From Chara braunii (taxonomy: Eukaryota; Streptophyta; Charophyceae; Charales; Characeae): a stretch of DNA of 23,309 bases. The notes below the pieces were generated by a model. It was given only the letters and a program-made list of their open reading frames with translations. It had not been told where the DNA came from and searched no databases. Each line of letters opens with the position of its first letter. The first letter of the stretch is position 1. The translations under genes and the position numbers were made by a program. Below, one piece after another: positions 1 through 8,584 of this stretch. The DNA lies in assembly GCA_003427395.1 (NCBI GenBank), contig BFEA01000027.1:3527032-3550340 (forward strand). Reading direction: 5' to 3'.

Positions 1-58
1 TCCCTTGGCCGACCCCCTAAGGCTGCGGCGTGTTAACGGGGAATGCCGGCGGCCAATG
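1..58 (-). repeat. Edge-truncated copy of a dispersed repeat with an FPVN reading frame
   Basis: Read on the minus strand, this stretch aligns with 11464-11525 on the plus strand. Both share GTTAAC inside about 20 nearly identical bases, and both give a peptide with F-P-V-N followed by A/T-P-Q. This copy has a TAG after the P-Q-P residues and runs off the window edge. The two copies lie in opposite orientation. The family is not recognised, and whether it was ever translated is unknown. Confidence 0.4.
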
Positions 59-87
59 TAGGGCCCAAGTACTGGTGGTTTAAATTA

Positions 88-632
88 TCAGACCTCAGCC
101 CCCCCCCCACCCCACACCGACCCCCCCCGCCAAAAAAAAAAGCATGAAGAGCAGATGTCGAGACGTGTTTGTTTTTGTTCTGTCTGAAAATGCTGTCAAG
201 CGGAAGTAGCAAGACCTTGAACAGCGACTTAGGCAGTTCGAAGCCATTCTGAAGATGTTGAGAAACAAAATAGTATCTGCTTTACTGTCTCTGCCTTTTG
301 CCTTTGCGCTAACCTTTGCACTAACTGTGTGAAGCCTCTGGAAGTGTTCTCCTTGGTTCTTTGAATACTTTTCGGCGTGACGAAAATGTGGAAACTCCAG
401 ATCCATGTTGTTTACAATGATGACAACATTTTTGTTTTGTGATTCCTTCACCTTGTTTCTTTGAACCTCCAGTCGACCAGCGTCTCTCTCTCCATTCTCT
501 GTGCTTCAAGATCCACCTCAAGCGTTCTTTGAAAATTTTGTGGCAAAATCAAAGAAAACGATTCCCATCAGTGCCTCAATCTCGGTGGCTCTCTTACCAC
601 CAACGGGATAGGCGCCGTGCACAAGGGCTTTA
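88..632. other. No supportable gene; C-run and A-run flank
   Basis: Short open frames occur on both strands, but none has a recognisable domain or a convincing start. The stretch at 101-141 is a C-rich then A-rich low-complexity run. I see nothing else here. Confidence 0.5.
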
Positions 633-635
633 ACC

Positions 636-748
636 ACTACCGTCTTCACCCGAATAGAACGCCCAGTCATTATAGCCGTTTCTGGTAGAACTTCGAGTCC
701 AGAGACAGCTATAATGACCGGGTGTTCTATTCGGGTGAAGACGGTAGT
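636..748. mobile_element. 113-bp foldback MITE, ACTACC family, copy 1
   Basis: The two ends are inverted copies of each other for about 50 bp, with 4 mismatches by hand, around a loop of about 13 bases. The terminal motif is ACTACCGTCTTCACCCGAA on the left and its reverse complement on the right. The 3-bp direct repeat ACC (633-635 and 749-751) could be a target-site duplication. There is no coding capacity, so it would be a non-autonomous DNA transposon. A relative with nearly the same ends and length lies at 16054-16169. The superfamily is uncertain; a 3-bp duplication would suit CACTA or Harbinger types. Confidence 0.65.
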
Positions 749-751
749 ACC

Positions 752-1433
752 TCTGCCAGTGTTAGGAAACTACGAGTTTTAGTCTGTTCCAGAAGAATTG
801 GGGGGTGGGACCCAGGGTCGGCAAGTCCCACAAATCTTCGTTTTCTTTTGCCCGCATGTGAAAGGATGAAAGGGTAAAAAAAAAACACAAGCTTTCTGTA
901 CCGCAGTGAAGTCGGGCAGAGTAGTCTAGGAGTCCGTGCTTACAGTCTTCCTCTACAGAATGCATTTTACAGCTAACACGGTCATATTCTGAATGTTGTT
1001 ATTTCCTTTTTTGTCTCTCTTGTTGTTCTTAAGAGTCCCCTGTCAATGAGGCAGAGGGCGGACTCCGTGATCTGCTCAAGCTGTGTTCCGTCAGAGGAGT
1101 ATAACTTTGATCACACTGGGCATTTAGAGGAATGTATCCAGCGATATTCACGGCCGAATCCGTGTTGTGTTTTTTTTTTTTTTTTTTAATAATCTCTCTG
1201 GAATCTGACAACGTGGCCACGGGCCTGAGATGCCCTCATCGAGGGCGTTCACTGCCAAAGCTTTTTCCTTTTTTTCTGTCTTCTTTTGTGAGTTTCACGG
1301 CCGGGACTTTTCATCTCTTTTTTTTTTTTGTTCATTCCGTGAGAGTAGCAGAAAAGAAAATGGAGTGGGATCCAGGGTCAGAAAAACTCAGAGCGCAGTG
1401 AAATTCAGGGTAGGGTAGGCAAAAACAGCCTCC
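752..1433. other. No supportable gene; homopolymer-rich flank
   Basis: There are T-runs at about 1170-1187 and 1319-1330 and an A-run near 876-885. Short open frames here are driven by these runs and show no domain. Confidence 0.5.
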
Positions 1434-1447
1434 GGTGTACTAGTGGT

Positions 1448-1492
<45 letters not shown>

Positions 1493-1526
1493 GCAACAAC
1501 AACAAAAAAAAAAGAAGAAAAAAAAA
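1434..1526 (+). repeat. (AAC)n plus poly-A tail after a GTACTAGTGGTTAAAC motif
   Basis: GTACTAGTGGTTAAAC at 1437-1452 runs into about 18 AAC units and then an A-rich stretch. The same arrangement recurs at 15042-15132. Two loci sharing motif, triplet tail and A-tail in the same order look like 3' ends of a non-LTR retroelement or SINE. No target-site duplication was identified, so a simple microsatellite cannot be excluded. Confidence 0.45.
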
Positions 1527-1832
1527 CGGAGTATATCTTGCGTCGAAAGCTTTCGTAATATAATATCCGATTTTGAAACTGGGAAATTCAGCTAAGGCGC
1601 CTCAATTGGCACCAGAGAAAGAGGTAGGCTAGGTGTAATGAACCCAGTCAGGTAGATGCTCAGAAGTCGTCAAACACCAGTAGTCTCAGTACCTGCAACA
1701 AAGTCTCCAAATTGTGAAGTGATATCTCAAACAGTATCTTATTACCATTAGACGAAGAGAGTGGAGGGGGATCAGACAGAGGAGAAGGTGGAAGAGATGA
1801 TAAAAGATCTCACAAGAGTAATCCCGTCAAAC

Positions 1833-2069
1833 CATACTTGCAAGCGGACGCCATCCAGGCGGTTCCGCACGTGCGGCAGACCGCCGGACCGGACCTGCGC
1901 GGCGCACGAATGTGCCCCAGACGACCAGTTAAGCCCCACCCCCCCCTCTGAAAAAAAAAACCATCCCCATCCGGTGCGGTCCAGGTCCGTCCGGTCCGGG
2001 GGGAGGGTGCCGCACACAGCAAAGCGGACCGGACCGGACGCTCATCCGGTCCATCTGCTTGCAAGTATG
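1833..2069. mobile_element. 237-bp hAT-like MITE inside the 3' LTR
   Basis: It has perfect 13-bp terminal inverted repeats: CATACTTGCAAGC at the left and GCTTGCAAGTATG at the right. Flanking octamers CGTCAAAC (1825-1832) and CATCAAAA (2070-2077) each differ by one base from CGTCAAAA, the uninterrupted site in the other LTR. That supports an 8-bp target-site duplication, typical of hAT elements. The interior is GC-rich with repeated CCGGACCGG-type motifs near both ends, resembling hAT subterminal repeats. It has no transposase. Open frames crossing it are accidental. Confidence 0.8.
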
Positions 2070-2162
2070 CATCAAAACCCTCTCCTTCTCCAGGCTTCTT
2101 CACTCTCCAATGACAACAACCAGAAGATGATGACAAGTATAGTAATCTTGATCACACATAAT

Positions 2163-2178
2163 AGTGCCACGTGACACT
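2163..2178. promoter_or_regulatory. G-box palindrome in the 3' LTR, one mismatch
   Basis: This is the counterpart of the perfect 16-bp palindrome at 14094-14109. One G-to-A change breaks the symmetry here. CACGTG is the core bound by plant bHLH/bZIP factors; any activity is inferred. Confidence 0.4.
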
Positions 2179-2181
2179 CTC

Positions 2182-2483
2182 AGTAACGACGTCAATCTCA
2201 GGTGATTACCCGACCTCCCTCATCCACAGATCTCAGTAACGGCGACAATCTCAGGTGAGTACCTGACATAGCAGATTTCAGTAACGACATCAATCTCAGG
2301 TGAGCACCATAAAGACATAAAAGATTTCAGTAACGACGTCAATCTCAGGTGAGTACCCGACCTCCCTCATCCACAGATCTCAGTAACGACGTCAATCTCA
2401 GGTGAGTACCATAAAGACATAGCAGATTTCAGTAACGACGTCAATCTCAGGTGAGTACCCGACCTCCCTCATCCACAGATCCC
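2182..2483. repeat. Six-unit tandem array with 53/49-bp alternation
   Basis: Units begin AGTAACGACGTCAATCTCAG at 2182, 2235, 2280, 2329, 2382 and 2431. Type A units (53 bp) end in CATCCACAGAT, and type B units (45-49 bp) end in a GCAGATTTC-like string. They alternate, giving a 102-bp higher-order repeat. The other LTR holds about one such stretch, near 14135-14190, so the array expanded in this LTR. Confidence 0.85.
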
Positions 2484-2524
2484 GATCCTCCTCCTCCTCA
2501 CAACCAATCACCTCATGTAGACAG

Positions 2525-2765
2525 CGTGGGCAATGCCACGTCAGCAACCAAGGCATGTGGCATACGCCACATCATCAATGCAATGTAGACTAGTAGCAGC
2601 GCCACATCATTATGCAATATAGACCAGAGGCAGCGCCACATAGACCCAAGGCAGCGCCACGTCAGCATGCACTGAAGACCAGAGGTAGCACCACATTAGC
2701 ATGCATTGAAGACCAGAGGCAGGGCCACATAGATCATAGGCAGCGCCACATCAGCATGCCTGGCA
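2525..2765. repeat. Degenerate GCCACRTCAGCATGC minisatellite in the 3' LTR
   Basis: There are imperfect units of roughly 30-45 bp with a core like GCCACATCAGCATGC plus GACCAGAGGCAG. The same block is at about 14240-14470, and related units occur at 13265-13680. Exact CCACGTCA occurs at 2536-2543 and 2657-2664. Confidence 0.65.
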
Positions 2766-3259
2766 CACAAAACAAGAAGTGCCAGCCTTTTGCCTCCACC
2801 TCGTGCCGTCGTCAGCAACGCCTATGCACAACCAGCTTCCTAGCCAACCAGCTTCCTAGCCAGCGTCGCGCCAGCATAATGCCAGCGTCTCGTCAAAGTC
2901 GAGCCACTGTCAAAGCAGCATGGCCAGATTGAATGCTTGACTCACTCGAGGCCAGCCTTAAGTAGCAGTTTTTGAGGTTGTCTGAAGGGCCCGGATTATA
3001 CAGTTGCAGACTTCTCCCTTGAACCTGATGTAATCTGGGTACTTGCATACAAACAAGTGTGTGTGCTTGACCGGCGGCTTGGGCTGGGTACCTTTGGACT
3101 TTGACTGTTGGGGTAACGACAGTTGACCAAAGTCAACTGTGACATGGTCAGACCCTGAGTCCTCGTGTGGGGTCTTTTTTGCCCCCGTTTCGATCTGGGC
3201 TAAGGGCTGCTGAGTTGACCCTCGGTCTTTCCACAAGACATATGACATGGGTTATTGCA

Positions 3260-3598
3260 TTCTTGCCGGCCCAATTTTCGAGTTCCATCGCAGAAAATAA
3301 ATTAATTCTCACGTTACCCATGTTCATATGCAGCAACAATGTCAAGAGCAGTAGGTAGGAGTTATTTCTTACTAAACCATCTGACTTCAAATGGGGGTTG
3401 AGACTTGAACTTCACCTTGTACCGGTTCTGAGGTTAACGGTGATTGTTAGCTTGGTCAATCATTTGTAGTTGGGCTTTTTGTATATTTTCCTTAACCTTG
3501 TTAATGTCGTCTTCATACAAAACTGCGAATTCACTCGTACATGGGGGTAACCTGTGAATTTGGCCCTTTGTTAACGCATCATTGAGACACCTAGGCTT
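3260..3598 (-). pseudogene. Decayed integrase C-terminal tail and weak polypurine tract
   Basis: The frame of the integrase fragment continues past a TGA at 3599-3601 for about 55 codons to a TAA near 3436, then becomes unreadable. This is where the variable integrase C-terminal region should lie. Directly beside the 3' LTR the minus strand reads GGGCCGGCAAGAA, a poor match to a polypurine tract. No chromodomain could be recognised. Confidence 0.45.
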
Positions 3599-4320
3599 TC
3601 ATCCTTTATGCAGTGCGTTTGGCGTTCTTCCCGTAATAGTATGTATACTGTTATTATAAGCATTAACAATTTTACGCAAGTTTTCATCCCAATCGATCTG
3701 ATCAGGTCGGACGTACATTCGCAAGAGTTGTTGGCAAAGACGATTCATTTGTTCGGTTTGGCCATTTGTTTCAGGATGACTGTCTGACGACATGGTCAAC
3801 CTAGTTTCATATAGACTTCCATCAACTTTTGTCATTGTAGACTGGTGAAGCGAACATATCTGTGTGATATGATGGTTTTTTAGAATCCATACTCAGAGAT
3901 CCATTGCATTTGAAACTTCTTAATAACTAGTTCGGTTTTAACTTCTGCAGGCAAAGGAATGAATATAGCATACTTAGGGAATTTATCGACGATGACCATT
4001 ACTTGACTGTTGTCGTTTCAACTCTTAGTGAGACTCATAAAGTCAATAGAAATAGACTCACATGACTCACCTGGAATAGGCAGCGGTCTCAGTAGTCCCA
4101 TTAGATTATCATGTGAGGGTTTGTTCCTCTGACAGACAAGACAAGTCCGTACATAGGTTCGTTCATATTCCTTCATTCCTTTCCATTTAAATCGTTCAAA
4201 CACATTGTCATACGTCTTTTTAAAACCAAAGTGACCTTCAACATCATGAGATTCCTCGATGATTAAGCTTTTGATTGATTTTTTGGTGAGGAATATACAA
4301 TATTTCTTTGGTTTTATCAA
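3599..4320 (-). pseudogene. Ty3/gypsy integrase, broken
   Basis: Integrase would join element DNA to the host chromosome. The upstream fragment (4320-4018, 100 aa) shows a zinc-binding H-x4-H-x29-C-x2-C (H25, H30, C60, C63) and the first catalytic Asp in S-I-D-F (D93). It stops at a TGA (4018-4020), but the frame continues through V-I-V-D-K-F. The second catalytic Asp, normally in an S-D-R motif, reads His (CAC, 3862-3864). A further TGA (3832-3834) and a frameshift follow. The last fragment (3835-3599, 78 aa) keeps H-P-E-T-N-G-Q-T-E with the presumed catalytic Glu and continues to L-H-K-G before a TGA. The protein is clearly inactive. Confidence 0.85.
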
Positions 4321-4341
4321 GAAAGAAGAGTAAGCGATCAG

Positions 4342-4914
4342 TTATTCGATATTTTGAAAATAATTCAGGGTTATTCCGTATAGTCTTGTAATGATAGTAC
4401 TCGAAATAGGATCACTCTCATAACCTTTGTGAATTTGTTCTTTCACTTCGTTTCCGATATCGAAATAGGAGATAATAGTTCCAAAAAAATTTGCACGCTT
4501 GGACAAAGCATCCACAACCACGTTAAACTTAACTTCAATGATTTTCACCTCAAAGTCAAACGTATCCAGTAAAGCGGACAATCTTACCAACTTATCAGAG
4601 AATTTAGGCTGAGTCTTGATCCACTTCAAAGTAGAGTGATTAGAGTAGACAGTGAAATGTCTCCCTAGCAAGTAGTGTTTCTGAGTATCTAGTGCAACAA
4701 CTAAAACATACAATTCTCTTTCATATGTGGAGTTGACTACGTTCTCTGACGGAAGTCTCCTGGACATAAACTCAATAGGTCTATATCCTTTACCGGCATC
4801 CTGTTGTAGCACAACCCCAATTCCATACTGACTTGCGTCAGTCATAACGATGAAAGGAAGAGAAGGGTCAACAATCTTTAGGACAAGGTAGTGAGTCGGA
4901 GCATGCTTTAACAT
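4342..4914 (-). pseudogene. Ty3/gypsy RNase H domain (190 aa frame) with a lost catalytic Asp
   Basis: RNase H degrades the RNA of the RNA-DNA hybrid during reverse transcription. The longest open Pol fragment here shows T-D-A-S-Q-Y-G-I-G (D26), Y-E-R-E-L-Y (E67 the likely catalytic Glu) and V-V-D-A-L-S (D135). The usual Y-S-D-H motif reads Y-S-N-H (N92, codon at 4639-4641), which removes a metal-binding Asp through a G-to-A change. Between this and the RT fragment (4915-5076) the same frame continues with the RT thumb/connection, interrupted by TGA (4942-4944) and TAG (4948-4950). The start at M1 is only the first Met after the stop, not a real start. Confidence 0.88.
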
Positions 4915-5076
4915 TTTAAATGATGATTCACAATTTTTACCTCACAACTAAGGTTTTTTCTTTTTCAATAATCTTTTCATAGGAGCAACTATCAAGGATA
5001 AGTTTTTAACAAACTTTTTATAATAACTAGCTAGTTCTAGAAAAGATCTTAGTTCAGTTATGGTTTTAGGTTGTGG

Positions 5077-5956
5077 TCAGTCTTTGATTGTTGTAATCTT
5101 CTTTTCCTTAGGCCTTAACCCTTCGTCATTCACTATATGCCCTAAGTATAAGACTTCAGGCTTAGCAAACTCAGACTTATTTGGATTCAGTTTGAAGGTG
5201 CTCTCGCGCAACTTCAGCAAAACCATTCGTATGTGTTTCTCGTGATCTTTCAGTGTGTTACTGTACACTAAAATATCGTCGAGATAGACTACTACGAATT
5301 GGTCAAGCTATTATCGGAACAACTCGTTCATTGACCTTTGGAAGGTCGCAGGCGCATTGGTTAATCCGAAAGGCATAACCACGAACTCGTAGTCACCATA
5401 CGTGGTTCGAAATGTCGTCTTGTGTTGATCTTTAGGACCCACCTCGATCTGGTGGTACCTTGACTTGAGATCAATCTTGCTAAAGTATCCGCATCCCTGC
5501 AACGGATTCAATAGATCATCAATGCGAGGAAAAGGCTTCGTGTTTTTTTATAGTGACGGATTTCAGCACACGATAATCTATATATAGATTAAGTTTACCT
5601 TCCTTTTTGGGCACGAATAAAATAGGCGCACCATAAGGAGATGTACTAGGGCGAATTCATCCTTTGTCAGTAAATTCTTGCAGCTGATTACTCAGTTGCT
5701 CAAGTTCCGCCGAAGGCATTCGATAGATGAGACCCTTGGGAATCTTGCTTCCGGGAATGATCTCGATCGTGTGCTTAGTAGCACGCACAATAATTTTCAT
5801 CGGCTCAATCTGCAAGTCCTTGTACTCATCGAAAAGTTTTTCGGTAGAAGGTGGATAAGATGAGGAACACTCACCGACTCGCTTGACAAGCACCATCATC
5901 ACCTCCTGTTCCAACTTCTTCCTTGCTACCATCGATCGGAAAGTTTGACTCCTCAT
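5077..5956 (-). pseudogene. Ty3/gypsy reverse transcriptase, broken
   Basis: Reverse transcriptase copies element RNA into DNA. The catalytic box Y-L-D-D is intact (5275-5286). Upstream lie [13 protein letters not shown], the [11 protein letters not shown] block and [13 protein letters not shown], the standard fingers and palm motifs. The reading is cut by a TGA (5657-5659), by a one-base frameshift at a seven-T run (5543-5549) ahead of P-R-I-D-D-L, by TAA-TAG (5308-5313) just before L-D-Q-F, and by a TGA at 5077-5079. Codons 5956-5700 hold the region joining protease to RT, including H-T-I-E-I-I-P-G-S. Confidence 0.9.
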
Positions 5957-5959
5957 ACA

Positions 5960-6046
5960 GCAAAAGACATAGTAGAGTCAGAGTCAGATTTATAATACAA
6001 CTTTACAGCACACAGTTCGGACTTCTCGTCTTTGAGTTTGACAATT
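5960..6046 (-). pseudogene. Protease-to-RT linker
   Basis: A minus-strand frame continues from the protease side through an acidic and lysine-rich stretch (K-L-K-D-E-K-S-E-L) to a TGA near 5950. It is probably linker sequence between protease and RT, but no domain is visible. Confidence 0.4.
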
Positions 6047-6415
6047 TTATCTTTGAACCTTACTTTTGGGTCGGCCTCTTCGTGTCAAACCATTCTCAGA
6101 ATCATGTCGAATGGTAGGTTCTTTTGCTATTAGCAATGATATGTCATGTAATATCTTCTTTCTTTCCTTAGTTCTGAAATAACATTTGGCACAATCGACG
6201 TATTCAGAGACAATGATCGTGCTTTTGTCAGCCAGTATAGACGTAATAGGTCGAGAAAAGTCTTTTACCTTCATTCTCATGTGCAATTTACGAATTGCTT
6301 CCTTTGAGATGTAAGACCACGTCGATCCTGGATCTAACAATGCACGAATCCGCGCGTGCGTAATCTCAATTTCCGCGATCATTAGTTCATCCTTAGACTT
6401 AATTTTCTTGTCCAC
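6047..6415 (-). pseudogene. Retropepsin-like aspartic protease, broken at its C-terminus
   Basis: The protease would cut the Gag-Pol polyprotein. The active-site motif reads A-L-L-D-P-G-S-T (D28). Pro replaces the Ser/Thr normally found after the Asp in D-S/T-G, so activity is doubtful. The following S-Y-I-S and A-D-K-S match Ty3/gypsy proteases. Near the end, the flap and downstream residues pass into another frame, where W-F-D-T-K-R-P-T can be read. Upstream (6416-6627) the same strand encodes a linker joined to the CCHC knuckle, with a frameshift just before the Met used here. It is part of pol, not a separate gene. Confidence 0.8.
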
Positions 6416-6627
6416 TAACTTCGTAGTGCTACGAGTTCATTGCGTAACTCGTAAAGGGAATCGTCTAGTGAGATAGAACAGAGCACAGTGTCAGGGTGTT
6501 CTGGACGACGGGCGAAAGAAGAGTCATCCTCTGCCTTAAGAGTCGAAAGCTTAGAAGGGGTTGGGGTTGTATGCGCCTTACCTTTATCTTTGTCTGAACT
6601 CCTCTACTCGGTAGAAGCAAATGCTAC
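6416..6627 (-). pseudogene. Gag-to-protease linker
   Basis: The minus frame after the knuckle carries a Ser/Lys/Asp-rich linker ending near L-Y-E-L-R-N-E-L-V-A-L-R. It is interrupted by TAG (about 6590), then a TAG and frameshift at about 6420. It joins gag to protease in one reading path, as in single-polyprotein Ty3/gypsy elements. Confidence 0.5.
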
Positions 6628-6666
6628 TCATACTGGCTTGCTCACTTTTGGGTTACGAATTAGTGG

Positions 6667-6708
6667 GCACCAGGCTATCACGTGCCCCACGGTGCTACAC
6701 TTGAGGCA
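6667..6708 (-). other. CCHC zinc knuckle of Gag
   Basis: The minus frame reads C-L-K-C-S-T-V-G-H-V-I-A-W-C, a complete C-x2-C-x4-H-x4-C nucleic-acid-binding knuckle. It ends the Gag nucleocapsid region. All four ligands are intact, and its Trp is coded by TGG. Confidence 0.9.
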
Positions 6709-7132
6709 TTGACGGTTATCCATTTTCGACTGTCATTCCTCGCGAGTCGTCCCCATCTTTTTCCAAAGCTTCCGGAATGCAATGTCGGGAAGCTCGGGAA
6801 ACAAGCGTGACCTTCTCTTCTTCTTCCATTGACTTTGGCCTCCCTTGTTGGCCATTACGATAGTGACATCACCTTTTCCAGATTCACTGCCGCCATTACC
6901 TCCTCCTCCCTCAGACTCGTCGAGGGGCAACTTCTGTACGGTATCATCATCAAATACAAGAAGCATATGGTCGACTTTTTTGCCGCAAGAGGACTCGCTT
7001 CCCATACCCAACAACCGGTCCGGATTTCACTTTCGTAGCGTACGACCCTTTTCTCCGAGCAGTCATTTGCTCTCTCTGGGAAGCGAGATCGCGGAATTGT
7101 CGATAATTATACTTACTAGACTTCGGTTTTGC

Positions 7133-7340
7133 CACGAGCTGTCCACGAATGGGCTCGGTCAAGGCACGTGAGTAGATATACCAAACGTGGTTGTCTTGTA
7201 AGTTCAGTCCAGGTACTTGCAATAAATGTTCCACTTCACGAGTTGTCCACGAATGGGCTTGGTCAAGGCACGTGAGTAGATATACCAAACCTGGTTGTCT
7301 TGTAAGTTCAGTCCAGGTACCTGCAATAAATGGTCCACTT
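7133..7340. repeat. 104-bp tandem duplication within gag
   Basis: Two head-to-tail copies (7133-7236 and 7237-7340) each begin CACGAG, and a third CACGAG follows at 7341. They differ at only a few positions. Because 104 = 3x34 + 2, the duplication puts the flanking capsid coding into different frames. The similarity suggests the duplication is younger than most of the element's decay. Confidence 0.9.
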
Positions 7341-7571
7341 CACGAGACAACACATTCTGGCCAATAGTGGTGAGTTCATCAAAGGCTTTATCGACTGTCG
7401 TCTTATCCAGGAACCGTCCACGAACCTCTCCTTAATCTTTTGGAGAAATTGCATGAGAGTAAGTGTCTTGGCCCACTCACCGATATCCTCAAAGCCAGCA
7501 ACATTGGCTTCAGCCAACACCCACTCCTTGGCCAGTCCTCCTAAGCATGGCGTAGAATTGTGTAGCACACT

Positions 7572-7670
7572 GAACATGTTCGGCAGCCCACCACGCAGCT
7601 GAATGTGTTCGGATGGTCGGCCGAGCAGGAATAGAACATGTTCGGTCGAGCGCAAATTAGGGGGCTGCCG
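7572..7670. repeat. 90-bp inverted-repeat segment with three GAAYRTGTTCGG units
   Basis: CGGCAGCCC (7581-7589) pairs perfectly with GGGCTGCCG (7662-7670). GAACATGTTCGG, GAATGTGTTCGG and GAACATGTTCGG begin at 7572, 7601 and 7634. It sits where gag coding similarity stops, so it may be one edge of the DNA that split gag. The superfamily is unknown. Confidence 0.45.
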
Positions 7671-7682
7671 AGCACGTCCTCA

Positions 7683-7764
7683 TGTGTGTGTGGTGTGTGG
7701 GGTATGTGTGGGGTGTGTGTGGGGTGTCTGGGTGTGTGTGTGTATGATGTGTGTGTGTGTATGT
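7683..7764. repeat. (TG)n-rich imperfect microsatellite
   Basis: TG repeats with interspersed GGGG and GTATG variants. Non-coding. Confidence 0.9.
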
Positions 7765-7785
7765 TCAGGAGTGATGAGCGATGCC

Positions 7786-7873
7786 CCTCATGGCCCCTCA
7801 AAACCCTATGTATATAAAAAATAAACAAGGGGATGCCCGCCGCAAATGCGGTGGGGACCATGAGGGGGGGNNN
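7786..7873. other. Inverted CCTCATGG arms next to a 3-N assembly gap
   Basis: CCTCATGGCCCCT (7786-7798) and GGGGACCATGAGG (7853-7865) form an imperfect inverted repeat, 11 of 13 pairs. Immediately after it are a G-run and NNN at 7871-7873, so the right boundary of any element is unreliable. Confidence 0.5.
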
Positions 7874-7884
7874 AAGAGCAGGGG

Positions 7885-7893
7885 AAAAAAAAA

Positions 7894-7924
<31 letters not shown>

Positions 7925-7928
7925 CACA
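7885..7928. repeat. Poly-A then (CA)9
   Basis: About 26 A residues are followed directly by nine CA units. Together with the adjacent Ns this is a likely assembly trouble spot. Confidence 0.9.
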
Positions 7929-8008
7929 TTGGAATGCATCTTCCCATGTTGTAGCGGAAGATTCGTTCCGATTTTGTTCTGGTGCGTTGCTCATCCAATC
8001 GATGGAAA

Positions 8009-8076
8009 ACTCTCTCTGTCTTTCTCTCTCTCTCTCTAGTAACCTCCCCCCCTCTCTCTCTCTCACACACACGCAC
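8009..8076. repeat. (CT)n/(CA)n microsatellite
   Basis: CT repeats are interrupted by TAGTAACC, then more CT and CA units. Confidence 0.85.
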
Positions 8077-8081
8077 ACAAC

Positions 8082-8584
8082 CGCGACCTCGCTCGTTGCT
8101 GACATGTCACGACACCGATCCAGAGCATCACAACACATGTGGCGGATCGCGCAGAAGAAAAAAAAATAAAAAAGCGAAAATAAAACTATTGAAAAAATAT
8201 ATTACCAAACTCTTATTCCAAAATCACCTCAGCTCCCCAAGGCGAACAAACTGAACTGTCTAAGGGCATTTACTAACACCTGTGAGAGCACATTCCAAGC
8301 TGACGAACTACGATCGACTCTATCTTCTTCTGACTGCACTAAATTGGGCTCAAAGTGAAAAGTTGAAACCAAATCACCTGAGACTCCGAGACTTTTGCTA
8401 AAAAGCACAAAGACTTTGCTCTCCCAATCGTCAACGCACGCATCTCTGCCTCACCCCCCTGTCACAGAGCATGTGAGCACCACGTTACCGTATAGTTGTC
8501 CCTTCTCACGTAGCAAGCTAGCCAGTCCCTGGAAAGGGAACCAACGAAGTATTCCCTTTCCTCTATCCCAACGTCGTCGGTCTT
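8082..8584. other. No supportable gene
   Basis: Unique-looking AT-balanced sequence with an A-rich stretch at about 8156-8190. I see no domain, RNA gene or repeat beyond this. Confidence 0.5.

Larger units (their letters stand above)
1634..3259 (-). repeat. 3' LTR, enlarged by a MITE and a tandem array
   Basis: It starts TGTAATGAACCC and ends GGGTTATTGCA on the plus strand, matching 13816-14978 along its length. The extra length (1626 against 1163 bp) comes from the hAT-like MITE at 1833-2069 and from extra units of the array at 2182-2483. It also lacks about 45 bp near 2985 that the other LTR keeps. No primer site lies on its low-coordinate side, and integrase-derived sequence lies on its high side, so it is the 3' LTR of a minus-strand element. 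Confidence 0.8.
6631..7560 (-). pseudogene. Gag C-terminal half: capsid part and CCHC zinc knuckle
   Basis: Gag builds the virus-like particle and binds RNA. Reading minus from about 7545, the capsid part is seen as L-G-G-L-A-K-E-W and F-E-D-I-G-E-W-A. A frameshift follows, then L-L-Q-V-P-G-L-N-L-Q-D-N, Y-I-Y-S-R-A-L and P-I-R-G-Q-L-V-A. Next come basic and Gly-rich linkers, and then the knuckle at 6667-6708. A 104-bp tandem duplication (7133-7340) sits inside and shifts the frame, because 104 is not a multiple of 3. A TGA at 6733-6735 separates the linker from the knuckle. The N-terminal half of gag lies about 3.2 kb away, at 10760-11428. Overall it resembles Gag proteins I associate with charophyte elements, which I cannot verify here. 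Confidence 0.75.

Noticed and set aside
1761-2174. 137-codon plus-strand ORF
   Set aside because: It runs through the inserted MITE and into LTR sequence, so it is a chance fusion.
2182-2483. CRISPR array
   Set aside because: Units abut directly with no unique spacers, and the sequence is an LTR of a eukaryotic retrotransposon.
3599-6735. An alternative genetic code in which TGA means Trp
   Set aside because: Normal TGG Trp codons remain in the same pol and gag, TAG and TAA also interrupt it, and frameshifts and lost catalytic residues show ordinary decay.
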